Origin: Hymenobacter metallicola
GTDB lineage: Bacteria; Bacteroidota; Bacteroidia; Cytophagales; Hymenobacteraceae
Reading direction: 5' to 3'
NCBI RefSeq assembly: GCF_004745645.1
Contig: NZ_SRMB01000003.1
Location: forward strand, 248,001 to 312,000
Length of the DNA: 64,000 nt
Shown piece after piece: positions 16,676 to 25,829 of the stretch. The notes beneath the pieces are model-generated. The model saw nothing but the letters and a program-made list of their open reading frames with translations. It was not told the origin of the DNA and did not search any database. Each line of letters begins with the position of its first letter. Positions within the stretch are counted from its first letter, which is position 1. The position numbers were made by a program, and so were the translations under genes.

Positions 16676-17674
16676 TTAGCTATAGTCAATTTCGGTGTTG
16701 TCGCCGATGTTGAGGCTATGGTTCAAGCCGCGGAACGAGGCATCCGAGCCCACGATACAGTCGTGCATCACGGCCTGCCGCAGCTCGGAGTACGAGCCAA
16801 TAATAGAGTCGCTCAGGATGGTATTTTTCACGATGGTCCGGTCGCCGATAGCTACGTTGGGCCCGATGATGGAGTGCGAAATCTGGCAGTCCTTGCCGAT
16901 GCTGACGGGCGGAATGATGATGGTATCGGGAAACTCGGGGTATTTATTACCCAGGAATTCGGGCCGGTTGAGCAGCTTGGCATTGGCTTCGAGCAGGGAG
17001 TCCTTGCGGCCACAGTCAAACCAGTGGTCTACCGGCGCGGTGGTCATCTGAGCCCCGTCCTGAATCATGAGCATCAGGGCGTCGGTGAGTTGGAATTCGT
17101 TGTGGGTGCGCAGGTCCTGCTCGATGATGCGTTCCAGGGCCGAGGCCAGCCAAGCCGGGTCGGCAATCTTGTACAACCCCACCAGCGCATAGTTCGACTT
17201 CGGAATCCGGGGCTTTTCAATGACCTTGGTCACTTTCCCGCTGTTGCTGGTTTCGACCACCCCGAATATCGAGGGCGTTTTCACCTCCTTCACCGCCAGC
17301 ACGTTGCCTTCGGTACGCAGCAGCTCGCGCAGGTCCACGTCCACGATGGTATCGCCGAGCATAATGAGTACGCCGTCCTGATCGTGGCGGAAGGTGTCGC
17401 GGGCCAGCCACAGGGCGTGCCCGATGCCCTCGCGGGGTTCCTGCACCACGAAGGTGGAGCGCAGCTGCGGATAGTAGCGCCGTACGTAGCTCTCGATTTT
17501 TTCGCCCAGGTAGCCGATAATAAACACGAATTCCTCGATTCCGGCGTCCTGCAGCCGGTCGATGATATGCCCCAGAATGGTATTGCCGGCCACCGGCACC
17601 AGCGATTTGGGCTGGGTATGGGTGTGCGGGCGCAAACGGGACCCGATACCGGCGACAGGGATAACAGCTTTCAT
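16676..17674 (-). CDS. Sugar-phosphate nucleotidyltransferase with left-handed beta-helix tail
   Basis: The 332-residue enzyme should join a sugar 1-phosphate to an NTP, giving an NDP-sugar for polysaccharide or glycan synthesis. The start at 17674 places the nucleotide-binding signature GIGSRLRPHT and the PKSLVPVAG motif at residues 9-30, as in the RmlA/GlmU family. GDTIVDVD near residue 110 supplies the metal-binding Asp. From about residue 245 the sequence turns into hexapeptide repeats (IGKDCQI, IGPNVAI, IGDRTIV, IGSYSEL) forming a beta-helix, typical of the long bacterial and archaeal forms. The sugar cannot be read from sequence. It is transcribed divergently from lemA and ends at a strong hairpin. 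Confidence 0.92.
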   Translation of the reverse strand: MKAVIPVAGIGSRLRPHTHTQPKSLVPVAGNTILGHIIDRLQDAGIEEFVFIIGYLGEKIESYVRRYYPQLRSTFVVQEPREGIGHALWLARDTFRHDQDGVLIMLGDTIVDVDLRELLRTEGNVLAVKEVKTPSIFGVVETSNSGKVTKVIEKPRIPKSNYALVGLYKIADPAWLASALERIIEQDLRTHNEFQLTDALMLMIQDGAQMTTAPVDHWFDCGRKDSLLEANAKLLNRPEFLGNKYPEFPDTIIIPPVSIGKDCQISHSIIGPNVAIGDRTIVKNTILSDSIIGSYSELRQAVMHDCIVGSDASFRGLNHSLNIGDNTEIDYS

Positions 17675-17863
17675 GCGGTATGAAACAAGCGTAAGTCCGC
17701 AAAATAGTGAATCATTGTGGTAGCGGACCATAGAACAACCGCAATGACCTGAATTCGTACTGGGAACCCAGCAGCAACAGCTGCCCAGGCATTCGGTTTC
17801 AAACTGGACTTCTACTTTACCGCACTTCTTTCCCTTTTTCCCTTCATCCCTACTCCTTTTCTC

Positions 17864-18442
17864 ATGAAACGTCTTTTTCTGTACCTGATCGGGCTGGTCG
17901 TGCTGCTGAGTCAATCTTCCTGCGGCTACAACACCATGGTGTCGAAAGACCAGGCCGTAAAAGCCCAGTGGGCCAACGTGCAGAGTGCTTACCAGCGCCG
18001 CTCCGACCTGATTCCAAATTTGGTGAATACCGTGAAGGGTGCCGCCAACTTCGAAAAAACGACGCTAACGGATGTCATCAATGCCCGCGCGAAAGCCACC
18101 AGCGTGCAGCTTTCGGCCGAAAACCTGACCCCCGAGAATATCAAGCAGTTTCAGGAAGCCCAAAGCCAGGTTAGCTCCGGACTGGGCCGCCTGCTGGCCG
18201 TATCGGAAAACTACCCCGAGCTGAAGGCCAATGCCAACTTCCAGGAGCTGCAGGCCCAGATTGAGGGCACTGAAAACCGCATCAACGTGGAGCGCAACAA
18301 GTTCAACACCGTCACCAACGACTACAACGGGACGGTCAAGTCTTTCCCCAATAACATCTTTGCGGGGATGTTCGGCTTCAAAGAAAAGCCCTACTTCGAG
18401 GCGGATCCGGCTTCGCAGAAAGCGCCGACAGTACAGTTCTAA
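17864..18442 (+). CDS. lemA: LemA family lipoprotein
   Basis: The 192-residue protein has a signal ending in Cys20 (SQSSCGYN) and the LemA hallmarks: AQWANVQSAYQRRSDLIPNLV, then AENLTPENIKQFQEAQSQ and a helical bundle with NRINVERNKFN near residues 144-154. LemA proteins form a long four-helix structure at the membrane surface, and their exact role is unclear. It heads a three-gene plus-strand operon with two TPM-domain proteins, the usual LemA context in bacteria, suggesting an envelope quality-control or protein-turnover function. A 190-base divergent region separates it from the nucleotidyltransferase gene. Confidence 0.95.
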   Translation: MKRLFLYLIGLVVLLSQSSCGYNTMVSKDQAVKAQWANVQSAYQRRSDLIPNLVNTVKGAANFEKTTLTDVINARAKATSVQLSAENLTPENIKQFQEAQSQVSSGLGRLLAVSENYPELKANANFQELQAQIEGTENRINVERNKFNTVTNDYNGTVKSFPNNIFAGMFGFKEKPYFEADPASQKAPTVQF

Positions 18443-18443
18443 G

Positions 18444-18511
18444 TTCGTTTTTGGTAGCTGGTTTTTGGTTTTCGGCCTGCAACATGGCCAAAGCCAAAAA
18501 CCAAAAACGAA
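18444..18511. repeat. Imperfect inverted repeat between lemA and the first TPM gene
   Basis: TTCGTTTTTGG...TTTTTGGTTTTCGGCC on the left pairs with GGCCAAAGCCAAAAACCAAAAACGAA on the right after skipping about 7 bases. It fills the gap inside the lemA operon and could act as an attenuator or RNA processing site. The run of pyrimidines and purines suggests another mobile-like intergenic element. Confidence 0.6.
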
Positions 18512-18529
18512 TCACCAAAAACAGTTGTC

Positions 18530-18985
18530 ATGACCAACCCCATTACCCCGGAGCAGGAAGCCGCGCTAGTGGCCGCCATCCGGCAAGCCGAAATCACAAC
18601 TTCCGGTGAAATTCGGGTGCACCTAGAAGACACCTGCCCCACGCCCGAACCCCTGGACCGCGCGGCCCAGGTGTTTGCCGAGCTGGGCATGCACAATACC
18701 GCCCAGCGCAACGGCGTACTGTTTTACCTGGCCTGGGAAACCCGACAGTTTGCCGTTATCGGCGACGCGGGCATCAACGCGGCCGTCTCCGACGACTTCT
18801 GGGAAACCACCAAGGAAACCGTGCTGGAGCAGTTCCGAGCCGGTAAATACGTAACTGGGTTAGAGCGCGGCGTGCGCATGGTAGGCGAGCAGCTGAAGCG
18901 TTACTTCCCCTACGACGCCAAGACCGACAAAAACGAGCTCGACGATTCTATTTCATTTGGCGACCCCGCGCCGCCACGCGTATGA
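18530..18985 (+). CDS. Cytoplasmic-type TPM domain protein
   Basis: The 151-residue protein is almost entirely one TPM domain (Psb32 and MOLO-1 type). It starts TPEQEAALVAAIRQAE and TTSGEIRVHLED, with GVLFYLAWETRQFAVIGD and GINAAVSDDFWE further on. It has no signal peptide, unlike the next gene. TPM domains of this short form usually accompany a LemA protein and a secreted TPM protein in one operon, as here. The stop overlaps the next start by four bases (ATGA). The role is likely in the same envelope process as its neighbours; no enzymatic activity can be deduced. Confidence 0.9.
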   Translation: MTNPITPEQEAALVAAIRQAEITTSGEIRVHLEDTCPTPEPLDRAAQVFAELGMHNTAQRNGVLFYLAWETRQFAVIGDAGINAAVSDDFWETTKETVLEQFRAGKYVTGLERGVRMVGEQLKRYFPYDAKTDKNELDDSISFGDPAPPRV

Positions 18986-19818
18986 GCAACCTCTCCCCTG
19001 TGCTAGTGCTGCGGCACTGGCTTCGCTTTTTTCTGCTGCTGGTCGGGCTGGCTCTTAGTGCCAGGCTGAGCTATGCCCAGCAGGTTCCGCCCCGCCCCAG
19101 TCCGCCCCGCCTGGTCAACGACCTGGCCAATATGTTGCAGCCCGATGAGGAGGCCGCCCTGGAGCAAAAGCTGGTCACCTACAACGACTCCACCTCGTCG
19201 CAGATTGCCGTGGTGACGGTGCCCACCCTGGGCGACGACGAAATAGCCAACTACGCCCAAACCCTCTACGAAAGCTGGGGTATCGGGCAGAAAGGCAAGA
19301 ACAACGGCGTGCTGGTGCTGGTAGCCGAAAAGGAGCACCTGGCCCGCATCCAGACCGGCTACGGCCTGGAAGGCGCCATTCCGGATGCTCTGGCCAAGCG
19401 CATCATTTCCAACACCATCGTGCCCGCCTTCCGCGAGCAGCGCTACTACGAGGGCCTCGACCGGGCTACCGACCAGCTCATTGCCCTGGCCAAAGGCGAG
19501 TACCAGGCCGACCAGGCGCCGGCTACCCGGCAGCGCGGCCGGCAGGATAGCAGCGGCTCGGGCTGGATGTTCTGGCTCATTATCGGCATCATTGTGCTTT
19601 TCATTCTGATGCGCAGCCGCGGTGGCGGCGGTGGTCGGGGCGGCGGATTCCGCGGCGGCATGATTCCGCCCATCATCTTCGGCGACTTCAGCGGCGGCCG
19701 CGGCGTATTTGGCGGCGGTGGCGGTTTCGGCGGCGGCTTTGGTGGTGGTGGCGGCGGTGGTTTCGGCGGCTTCGGCGGCGGCTCCTCCGGCGGCGGCGGG
19801 GCCAGCGGCAGCTGGTAA
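18982..19818 (+). CDS. Secreted TPM domain protein with glycine-rich tail
   Basis: The 278-residue protein begins with a signal peptide (about 1-33, ending LSYAQ). The TPM domain at about 35-170 contains LVNDLANMLQPDEEAALEQK, SSQIAVVTVPTLGDDEI, and IQTGYGLEGAIPD. A single membrane helix (about 190-212) precedes a tail of some 60 residues, mostly Gly with Phe, ending SGGGGASGSW, like YgcG-type proteins. The TPM domain should face the periplasm. It overlaps the previous gene by four bases and is last in the lemA operon. A perfect bidirectional terminator follows. A proline-rich antisense reading frame over the tail is a shadow. Confidence 0.92.
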   Translation: MSNLSPVLVLRHWLRFFLLLVGLALSARLSYAQQVPPRPSPPRLVNDLANMLQPDEEAALEQKLVTYNDSTSSQIAVVTVPTLGDDEIANYAQTLYESWGIGQKGKNNGVLVLVAEKEHLARIQTGYGLEGAIPDALAKRIISNTIVPAFREQRYYEGLDRATDQLIALAKGEYQADQAPATRQRGRQDSSGSGWMFWLIIGIIVLFILMRSRGGGGGRGGGFRGGMIPPIIFGDFSGGRGVFGGGGGFGGGFGGGGGGGFGGFGGGSSGGGGASGSW

Positions 19819-19839
19819 ATGTCCTCCATGTATTAAATG

Positions 19840-19874
19840 AAAAAGGCCTGAACCATGACGGTTCAGGCCTTTTT
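19840..19874. terminator. Bidirectional terminator
   Basis: A perfect 15-base stem (AAAAAGGCCTGAACC and complement) with a 5-base loop sits between convergent genes ending at 19818 and 19895. A-tract on one side and T-tract on the other give termination in both directions. Confidence 0.93.
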
Positions 19875-19894
19875 GCTTTCAAGCTAGCGCGAGG

Positions 19895-22360
19895 TTACTC
19901 TACTACGACGCGGCGGGTTACGGGACCGTCGGCGTAGTTCACGCGCAGTAGATATACCCCGGCTTTCACGTGGCGTAAAGGCAGGGTCAGCGTGGGTTGT
20001 GGCGCGGGCTGCGTGAGTGCCGTGCGGCCCAGGTTGTCGAGCAGCTGCACCGACTCGGGCCGGGCGGTAGCGTCTAGAGCGAGGTTTAGCTCGCCCCGCG
20101 CCGGCACGGGCCAGGCCTGGGTACGGGCATCGAGCTGGGCATTGGTCACGTGCAGTACGTTGGGGGCCGTCAGGCGGACGAGGCCTACCCTGGTCTGCAT
20201 ATTAACGGCTTCAAAGGCTCCGGCAACCAGGATTTTACCATCAGGCTGCACCAGTAGAGCATTTGCGCTATAGTTAAAGTCTACGCCGCTAAAGGTAGCG
20301 TCGGGCTGTCCATCCGGCATCAGACGAAGTAGGTCGCTGCCAATGCCAATGACCAGAATCCGGCCGTTAGGCTGCACAGCCAGGTCAGTGAACCAGTCTA
20401 TTGCTTGCTGATTATTGACTGGCAGCACAGGGGAGAATGAAGCGTCGATAGCCCCGCTGGGCAGCAGGCGGGCAAGGCGAAATGGTAGCGTAGCGGGCAA
20501 GCTATTGTCGACGTAGCTACCTACTAGTATCTTACCATCGGGCTGCACGCGGATGTTATGAATATCTATCCCCGGAGTGGTTTGAACGGGAGAGCTAAAG
20601 CTGGGGTCAAGGGCACCGTTGGGTAACAGCCGCACCATGGCCGATACGGTAGTCGAGTTGTAGGTGTCCCAGCTACCGCCAACGAGGATTTTACCATCCG
20701 GCTGTACGGCCATGCTGCGGATTATTTGGTTATGCCCAAGCTGACCAGAAATAAAGCTGTTGTCGGGCTGGCCGTTGGGCAATAAACGCTTCAACCGGCC
20801 GAAGGATGCGTCAATCACAATTCCGCCATCGGGCTGCACGACAAACCGATCCACGTAAGTACCAGGTTCGGGCTGAAAAGTAGCATCAACAGCACCCGTG
20901 GCCAAAAGGCGCATAATCTGCGGTGAGCCAACCATGTTGCCTATCAGCCAGGATCCGCTGATTAGAATTTTGCCATCGGGCTGCACAGCTATCTGCTGAA
21001 CATCAAAAGGGTTTGCGGTTTGCGTGGGGAAAGTAGAATCAATCGTCCCATCCGGGTTGAAACGCGTCAGGCCCTTGACCCGAACCCCATCGACTTCATC
21101 AAAATCCCCGGCGGCTATAATCTTGCCATCGGCCTGAGAAGCCATGGTATGTATACTTCCATACTTGAGCACCACGGGGTTGAAGGAAGAATTGATGGCT
21201 CCGCTGCCGGTCAATACTACCACGCTATTGCGCCGCCCTTCCTGCTGTACTCCCAAGCCGCTTACTAATACCTGTCCGTTGGGCTCATCCTGCAGGGAGC
21301 TGACCTCTGTGCCGGCGGGAGGCACAAAGCCCGTATCACGGCTGCCATCCGGATTGACGCGAATAAGGGCCTTAGTGGCCGACCCGGCGTAAAGTCCATA
21401 CATAGGCGCCATGATTCGACCATCGGCCTGAACAATAAACTCACTGGCATCATAACGATTCCGGACGGAGCCAGTAGGCGCCGTACTAACTTCTGAAAAG
21501 GACGGATCTACGGCCCCACTGGGCAGCAGGCGGCCCAACAGCCGGGTGCTACCGTCGGCGAATGGTAACCCAAACCCTCCGTCACCAACCAAAATATTCC
21601 CGTTGGGCTGTACCCCGATGAGGACGACTTTGGCCTTGTTGGTTAGTGGGGAAGAAAAGCTGGTATCCAGGGTCCCGTTCGGCAAAAGCCGGGCTATTGC
21701 CGCAGGGAAATCGAAGTCACCCCCAACAAGGATTTTACCGTCCGGTTGCAGGGTAATTTCCTGCACTGCATCATTCAACTGCGTGCCGGCGCTAAAGCTG
21801 GCGTCAACCGCACCTGTCGGCAGCAAACGCACAATGCGTTGAGCGGCTATACCGTTGTAAGTGGTAAAGGTGCCCCCTAGCAGGATCTTACCATCAGGCT
21901 GCACCGCCGAAATTCGTGCCCGGCCCGCACCGCTAGCCACTCCGGCATCGAAGCCAGGATCGGCGGAACCGTCGGCGTTGAGCAATAACAAGTCCTGCCT
22001 GCTTAGTCCACCTATGGTTAGAGCCCCGTCACCAATCAGCAGCAGTTTACCCGAGGGCAACACGCGCACATTGGTAACACTGCCTCGGAGCGTGGCAACG
22101 TTGCCAGTAAAGGTCTCGTCAACCGTATTGTCGGCATTGAAGCGCAGGAGCAGAACACTCGTTCTCGTTTCTGGACGCACAAAGTTACCCAGCACCAGCC
22201 GCTTACCATCGGGTTGGGAGACAGCCACAGTACCGCTAGCACTAGCAGGAGTATAGAGCACCGGAGACCGGAAGGTAGGGTCCAGGGCCTGACCAGTAAC
22301 AGTTGCCCCTGTGAAAGCAGCTATGATTAGCGTAAACAAACATCGTAAAGGATTTCGCAT
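19895..22360 (-). CDS. Delta-60 repeat protein with T9SS sorting domain (paralogue 1)
   Basis: The ATG at 22360 is chosen because the protein then starts MRNPLRCLFTLIIAAF with a clean signal peptide and aligns with its neighbour at 22558-25026; upstream ATGs add only a leader. The 821-residue protein is built from about fourteen delta-60 repeats of the form QPDGKILVGG...RLLPNGALDPSF, each probably one propeller-like unit. The last 85 residues (from WPVPARGELNLAL to RRVVVE) form a T9SS type A sorting domain, so the protein is secreted across the outer membrane and attached or released outside. No catalytic motif is visible. It is probably a surface or matrix protein. Confidence 0.93.
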   Translation of the reverse strand: MRNPLRCLFTLIIAAFTGATVTGQALDPTFRSPVLYTPASASGTVAVSQPDGKRLVLGNFVRPETRTSVLLLRFNADNTVDETFTGNVATLRGSVTNVRVLPSGKLLLIGDGALTIGGLSRQDLLLLNADGSADPGFDAGVASGAGRARISAVQPDGKILLGGTFTTYNGIAAQRIVRLLPTGAVDASFSAGTQLNDAVQEITLQPDGKILVGGDFDFPAAIARLLPNGTLDTSFSSPLTNKAKVVLIGVQPNGNILVGDGGFGLPFADGSTRLLGRLLPSGAVDPSFSEVSTAPTGSVRNRYDASEFIVQADGRIMAPMYGLYAGSATKALIRVNPDGSRDTGFVPPAGTEVSSLQDEPNGQVLVSGLGVQQEGRRNSVVVLTGSGAINSSFNPVVLKYGSIHTMASQADGKIIAAGDFDEVDGVRVKGLTRFNPDGTIDSTFPTQTANPFDVQQIAVQPDGKILISGSWLIGNMVGSPQIMRLLATGAVDATFQPEPGTYVDRFVVQPDGGIVIDASFGRLKRLLPNGQPDNSFISGQLGHNQIIRSMAVQPDGKILVGGSWDTYNSTTVSAMVRLLPNGALDPSFSSPVQTTPGIDIHNIRVQPDGKILVGSYVDNSLPATLPFRLARLLPSGAIDASFSPVLPVNNQQAIDWFTDLAVQPNGRILVIGIGSDLLRLMPDGQPDATFSGVDFNYSANALLVQPDGKILVAGAFEAVNMQTRVGLVRLTAPNVLHVTNAQLDARTQAWPVPARGELNLALDATARPESVQLLDNLGRTALTQPAPQPTLTLPLRHVKAGVYLLRVNYADGPVTRRVVVE

Positions 22361-22500
22361 AGTCTGTAAGAAAGAGTTCATGTGGTCCAATATACAGACG
22401 CTATTCCATTCAGGTAGAGCTCGAGCCATTTGCTTCCACTTGTCTTTATCGGACGACTACTCGCTAACAAGCCAGCACCTAGTGATTCGACCTCCATGCA

Positions 22501-22543
22501 CAACAAAAAGGCCTGAACCGCAATAGCTCAGGCCTTTTTGTTG
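22501..22543 (-). terminator. Terminator of the second delta-60 gene
   Basis: Perfect 16-base arms (22501-22516 and 22528-22543) with an 11-base loop and a T-tract on either strand. It lies 15 bases after the stop of the gene at 22558-25026. Its GGCCTGA core is shared with the terminator at 19840-19874 after the other paralogue. Confidence 0.92.
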
Positions 22544-22557
22544 TGCGTAACTTAATG

Positions 22558-25026
22558 TTATTCTATTACTATGCGGCGGGTTATGGGACCATCGGCGTAG
22601 TTCACGCGCAGTAAGTACACCCCGGCTTTCACGTGGCGTAAAGGCAATGTCAGCGTAGCTTGGGTTGCGGGCTGCGTGAGTACCGTGCGGCCCAGGTTAT
22701 CGAGCAGCTGCACCGACTCGGGCCGGGCGGTAGCGTCGAGGGAGAGGTTAAGCGTCTCGTGGGCTGGCACGGGCCAGGCCTGGGTGCGGGCGTCGAGCTG
22801 GGCACTGGCGACGTGCAGTACGTTGGGGGCCGTCAGGCGGACGAGGCCTACCCTAGGCTGCCCGCTAACGCTTGTAAAGCTTCCAGCAACCAGAATCTTG
22901 CCATCGGGCTGCACTAGTACATCTTCTACATCAGAGTTAAATCCGGCATCTCTGAAAGAGACATCGGCCGAACCATCGGGCATTTTGCGTAGCAGGCCAT
23001 TACCATAGGCAGCTACTAACAGGCGGCCGTTGGGTTGCAGAGCAAGCCCTTTCACCCAGCCAAAACCGCCACTGGTAGGCAGACTGGAAGTAAACGTATT
23101 GTCGGCCCCGCCAGTAGGCAACAGGCGAAACAGGCCATAGGGTAATGAGGATGGGTAGGTAGCATCAGTGAAGCCGCCTACAATAATTTTGCCGTCGGGT
23201 TGCAGGAACAGTTCATCCACCTCCGTATCGGGAACAGACTGAATGGGTGACGAAAAAGTATGATCTAAGGATCCATCGGCCCGTAGCCGCGCCAATGCCT
23301 GATACTGGTTTGAACCCAAGCCCAAAAACAAGCCCTGACCTCCTACGAGCACTTTACCGTCAGGCAATGGCAATATAGTCAGGATAAGATCATTAGCCAC
23401 AAATGGGTAAAACCCTGTTTCAGCAATTCCACCCTGACCGTTGGCTAGCAACAGCTCTAAATTACTGCCGTTTGTTACATAAATTTTTCCGTCGCTCCGG
23501 AGAGCGAACTGGCTTACATAGTTGCTCACATGAATACCCTTTGGCCCTGACCATGTATTATCGGGAGAGCCATTAGCCAGTAGCCGAACCATATTATAGT
23601 TGAGGCCGGATGCCAGCCCGATACCGAGTACTTTACCATCGGGCTGGAGGCTTATCTTTTCCATTCTTAACAGCGGGCCTACAGGGACTGTAAAGCTGGC
23701 ATCTACGCTTCCGTCAGCATTGAACCGAGCTAGGTTATTAACCCGAACGCCATTAACCTCGTCGAACTCTCCTGCGGCCAGTACTTTACCGTCGGGTTGC
23801 TGCACGATGCTTCGTACGGAGCCAAACCGCAGCAACTGTGGGTTAAAAGCTGGATCGACAACTCCATCTGCAGTCAGCAATGCGACGGAGCTCCGATGGT
23901 TTGGCAGCCGGAAATAGGAGCCGCCTATCAGCAATTGACCATTGGCTTGTTGCTGAAGAGAGTTTACGCTTCCAAACGAGGTGGGCACGGCAAACGTCGC
24001 ATCACGAGTGCCATCAGCATTAAACCGCGTCAGCAGCTCTGTGGCCTGCGTAGCACCAATTGTGACCGGAACCACCACTTGCCCGGTGGGCTGCATCACT
24101 ATATCAGTGACGTCGTTTCGGTTGGCAATGGAAAAAGGATATGTAGTGTTATCGACTTTATAGGTGAATACAAGGTCTTGCGCCCCATTGGGTCGTAAGC
24201 GCACCAAGTAGTTGGCCTCGTTATTATTCCCCTCCAGTAAACCACCTACCAGAATACTGCCATCAGGCTGTAGCCCTAGCAAAGTAGCTGCAGCATCGGT
24301 TGAAAAAGGTGAAGTGAAAGATGGATCGAGGGCACCTGTAGATAGCAGGCGGGCCACCCCAGCGGGGGCATCAAAGCTACCGGCTACCAGGATGCGGCCA
24401 TCGGGCTGAAGGATGATATCAGCAACGGGAGAATTGAATATAGCATTGGAGTTGAAAGTTGCATCGACGGCGCCGGTGGTCAGCAAACGAACAATGTTGC
24501 GGCGTACCACGCCATTGTAAGTGGAGAAATTGCCACCCAGCAGAATTTTTCCATCGGCTTGCACAGCCGACACACGGGCCGAGCCGCTGCTAGTAGCCGT
24601 ACCGGCATCAAAGCTGGCATCAGGCGTACCGTCGGCATGAAGCACCATCAGATCCTGTCGGGTAACGCCATTAAGTGTGAGAGGACCTTCACCAATAAGC
24701 AACAGTTTGCCGGTGGGAAGTATGCGGACGTTGGAAATACTGTTGGTGAAGTTGCCCTGCAGTCCGGCAACATTGGTAGTGAAGACTTGGTCAACAGTAT
24801 GATCAGCATTGTAGCGTACTAAATGGATTCTGCTACCAGCATCCGTTTGATCAAAGAAGCCAACGACCAACCGCTTACCATCGGGCTGGGGTACAACAGA
24901 TGTTATCGAGGCCGGTGTGTAGAGGGTGGTAGGCTGAAAGCTGGGGTCAATGGTTTGCCCGTATCCGGCATGGCAGCCCAACAAGCTCATAGCCAAGGCT
25001 AATGACTTAAGTAATCTTTTTTTCAT
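22558..25026 (-). CDS. Delta-60 repeat protein with T9SS sorting domain (paralogue 2)
   Basis: The 822-residue protein has a signal peptide (about 1-23, ending AGYGQ) and then a mature start TIDPSFQPTTLYTPAS that matches paralogue 1. Delta-60 repeats (QPDGKILVAG and variants with RLNADGSVD) fill residues 40-730. The C-terminal T9SS sorting domain is almost identical to that of paralogue 1, including the segments ESVQLLDNLGRT and LRHVKAGVYLLRVNYADGP. The repeats have diverged more than the sorting domain, which points to tandem duplication followed by conversion of the 3' end. It is a predicted secreted surface protein of unknown ligand. Confidence 0.93.
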   Translation of the reverse strand: MKKRLLKSLALAMSLLGCHAGYGQTIDPSFQPTTLYTPASITSVVPQPDGKRLVVGFFDQTDAGSRIHLVRYNADHTVDQVFTTNVAGLQGNFTNSISNVRILPTGKLLLIGEGPLTLNGVTRQDLMVLHADGTPDASFDAGTATSSGSARVSAVQADGKILLGGNFSTYNGVVRRNIVRLLTTGAVDATFNSNAIFNSPVADIILQPDGRILVAGSFDAPAGVARLLSTGALDPSFTSPFSTDAAATLLGLQPDGSILVGGLLEGNNNEANYLVRLRPNGAQDLVFTYKVDNTTYPFSIANRNDVTDIVMQPTGQVVVPVTIGATQATELLTRFNADGTRDATFAVPTSFGSVNSLQQQANGQLLIGGSYFRLPNHRSSVALLTADGVVDPAFNPQLLRFGSVRSIVQQPDGKVLAAGEFDEVNGVRVNNLARFNADGSVDASFTVPVGPLLRMEKISLQPDGKVLGIGLASGLNYNMVRLLANGSPDNTWSGPKGIHVSNYVSQFALRSDGKIYVTNGSNLELLLANGQGGIAETGFYPFVANDLILTILPLPDGKVLVGGQGLFLGLGSNQYQALARLRADGSLDHTFSSPIQSVPDTEVDELFLQPDGKIIVGGFTDATYPSSLPYGLFRLLPTGGADNTFTSSLPTSGGFGWVKGLALQPNGRLLVAAYGNGLLRKMPDGSADVSFRDAGFNSDVEDVLVQPDGKILVAGSFTSVSGQPRVGLVRLTAPNVLHVASAQLDARTQAWPVPAHETLNLSLDATARPESVQLLDNLGRTVLTQPATQATLTLPLRHVKAGVYLLRVNYADGPITRRIVIE

Positions 25027-25186
25027 ATGGCTAGTAGGATGTAAATCTCAGCAAGTTACACCCTACCCCACTGGGAACAAGATTTTTTACCATGCCTTAC
25101 TAAACCCAAGAGCTCGTCCGCAGATTAAGCAAAAGCCACTATTGTCAGATGTGGACCCGAAGCCACCAGTTACTTACCAGAGGCAA

Positions 25187-25786
25187 CTACTCCCCCACCT
25201 GCTTGTACAGCGGCAGCTCATAAAACGGCCGCAGCAGCGCTACCACATCCAGGGCGTCGGCCAGGGCCTGGTGAGCCACGGTGTCATCCTCGAACTGGGC
25301 CCGGGCCTTGCAGATGCTCATCGTGGGCAGGCGGGTGTCTTTGCGCCAGTTCAGGTAGAAGGCGGCCGGGTCGAGCAGGGCGGGCTCGTGGCGCACCAAC
25401 GTGCCCCAGCCGGGCAGCTGCCGCAGAAACGGCACGTCGAAGGGCCCAATGTTCTTACCGGCCAGCGTCACGACCACGCAGTCGTGCTTATCGGCCTTAA
25501 AGCCGTGCTGCACCAGAAACTCCCGCAGCTGGGGCACTAGCTCGTCGGGGGTACACCGCTCCGGGTTAGCGTCTTTGCGGGCCAGCTCTTCGAGCAACCC
25601 GGCGTTCAGGGCCAGGGCGCCGGCCGTGCCGACATACTCCGGGTGGCGCACGCAGCGCCGAAAAGCGGGCAATTCTGCCAGCGGCAGTACATGCTTGGTG
25701 TCTTCCACCACGGCGGCGAGTTCGATAATCTGGTGCCGGTCGGCATTGCCACCGGTTGTTTCTAAATCCAGGGAGATATAGCGCAT
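25187..25786 (-). CDS. DEDDh 3'-5' exonuclease
   Basis: The 199-residue protein has the three exonuclease motifs of the DnaQ/RNase T superfamily: SLDLETTG (Asp7, Glu9), FDVPFLRQL with the motif II Asp, and AHQALADALD with the motif III His and Asp. It should hydrolyse DNA or RNA from the 3' end using two metal ions. It stands alone rather than fused to a polymerase or helicase, so it may act in RNA processing or DNA repair. It sits between delta-60 paralogues with DUF1684 upstream on the same strand (gap 43 bases); the two may share a transcript. No sign of truncation. Confidence 0.9.
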   Translation of the reverse strand: MRYISLDLETTGGNADRHQIIELAAVVEDTKHVLPLAELPAFRRCVRHPEYVGTAGALALNAGLLEELARKDANPERCTPDELVPQLREFLVQHGFKADKHDCVVVTLAGKNIGPFDVPFLRQLPGWGTLVRHEPALLDPAAFYLNWRKDTRLPTMSICKARAQFEDDTVAHQALADALDVVALLRPFYELPLYKQVGE

Positions 25787-25829
25787 AGGCTACCCTATAC
25801 GGGGCCGGCGCCCTTGCTGCCGTCCGGGC

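Noticed and set aside
19446..19829. Proline-rich minus-strand protein
   Set aside because: It is the antisense of the glycine-rich tail of the secreted TPM protein.
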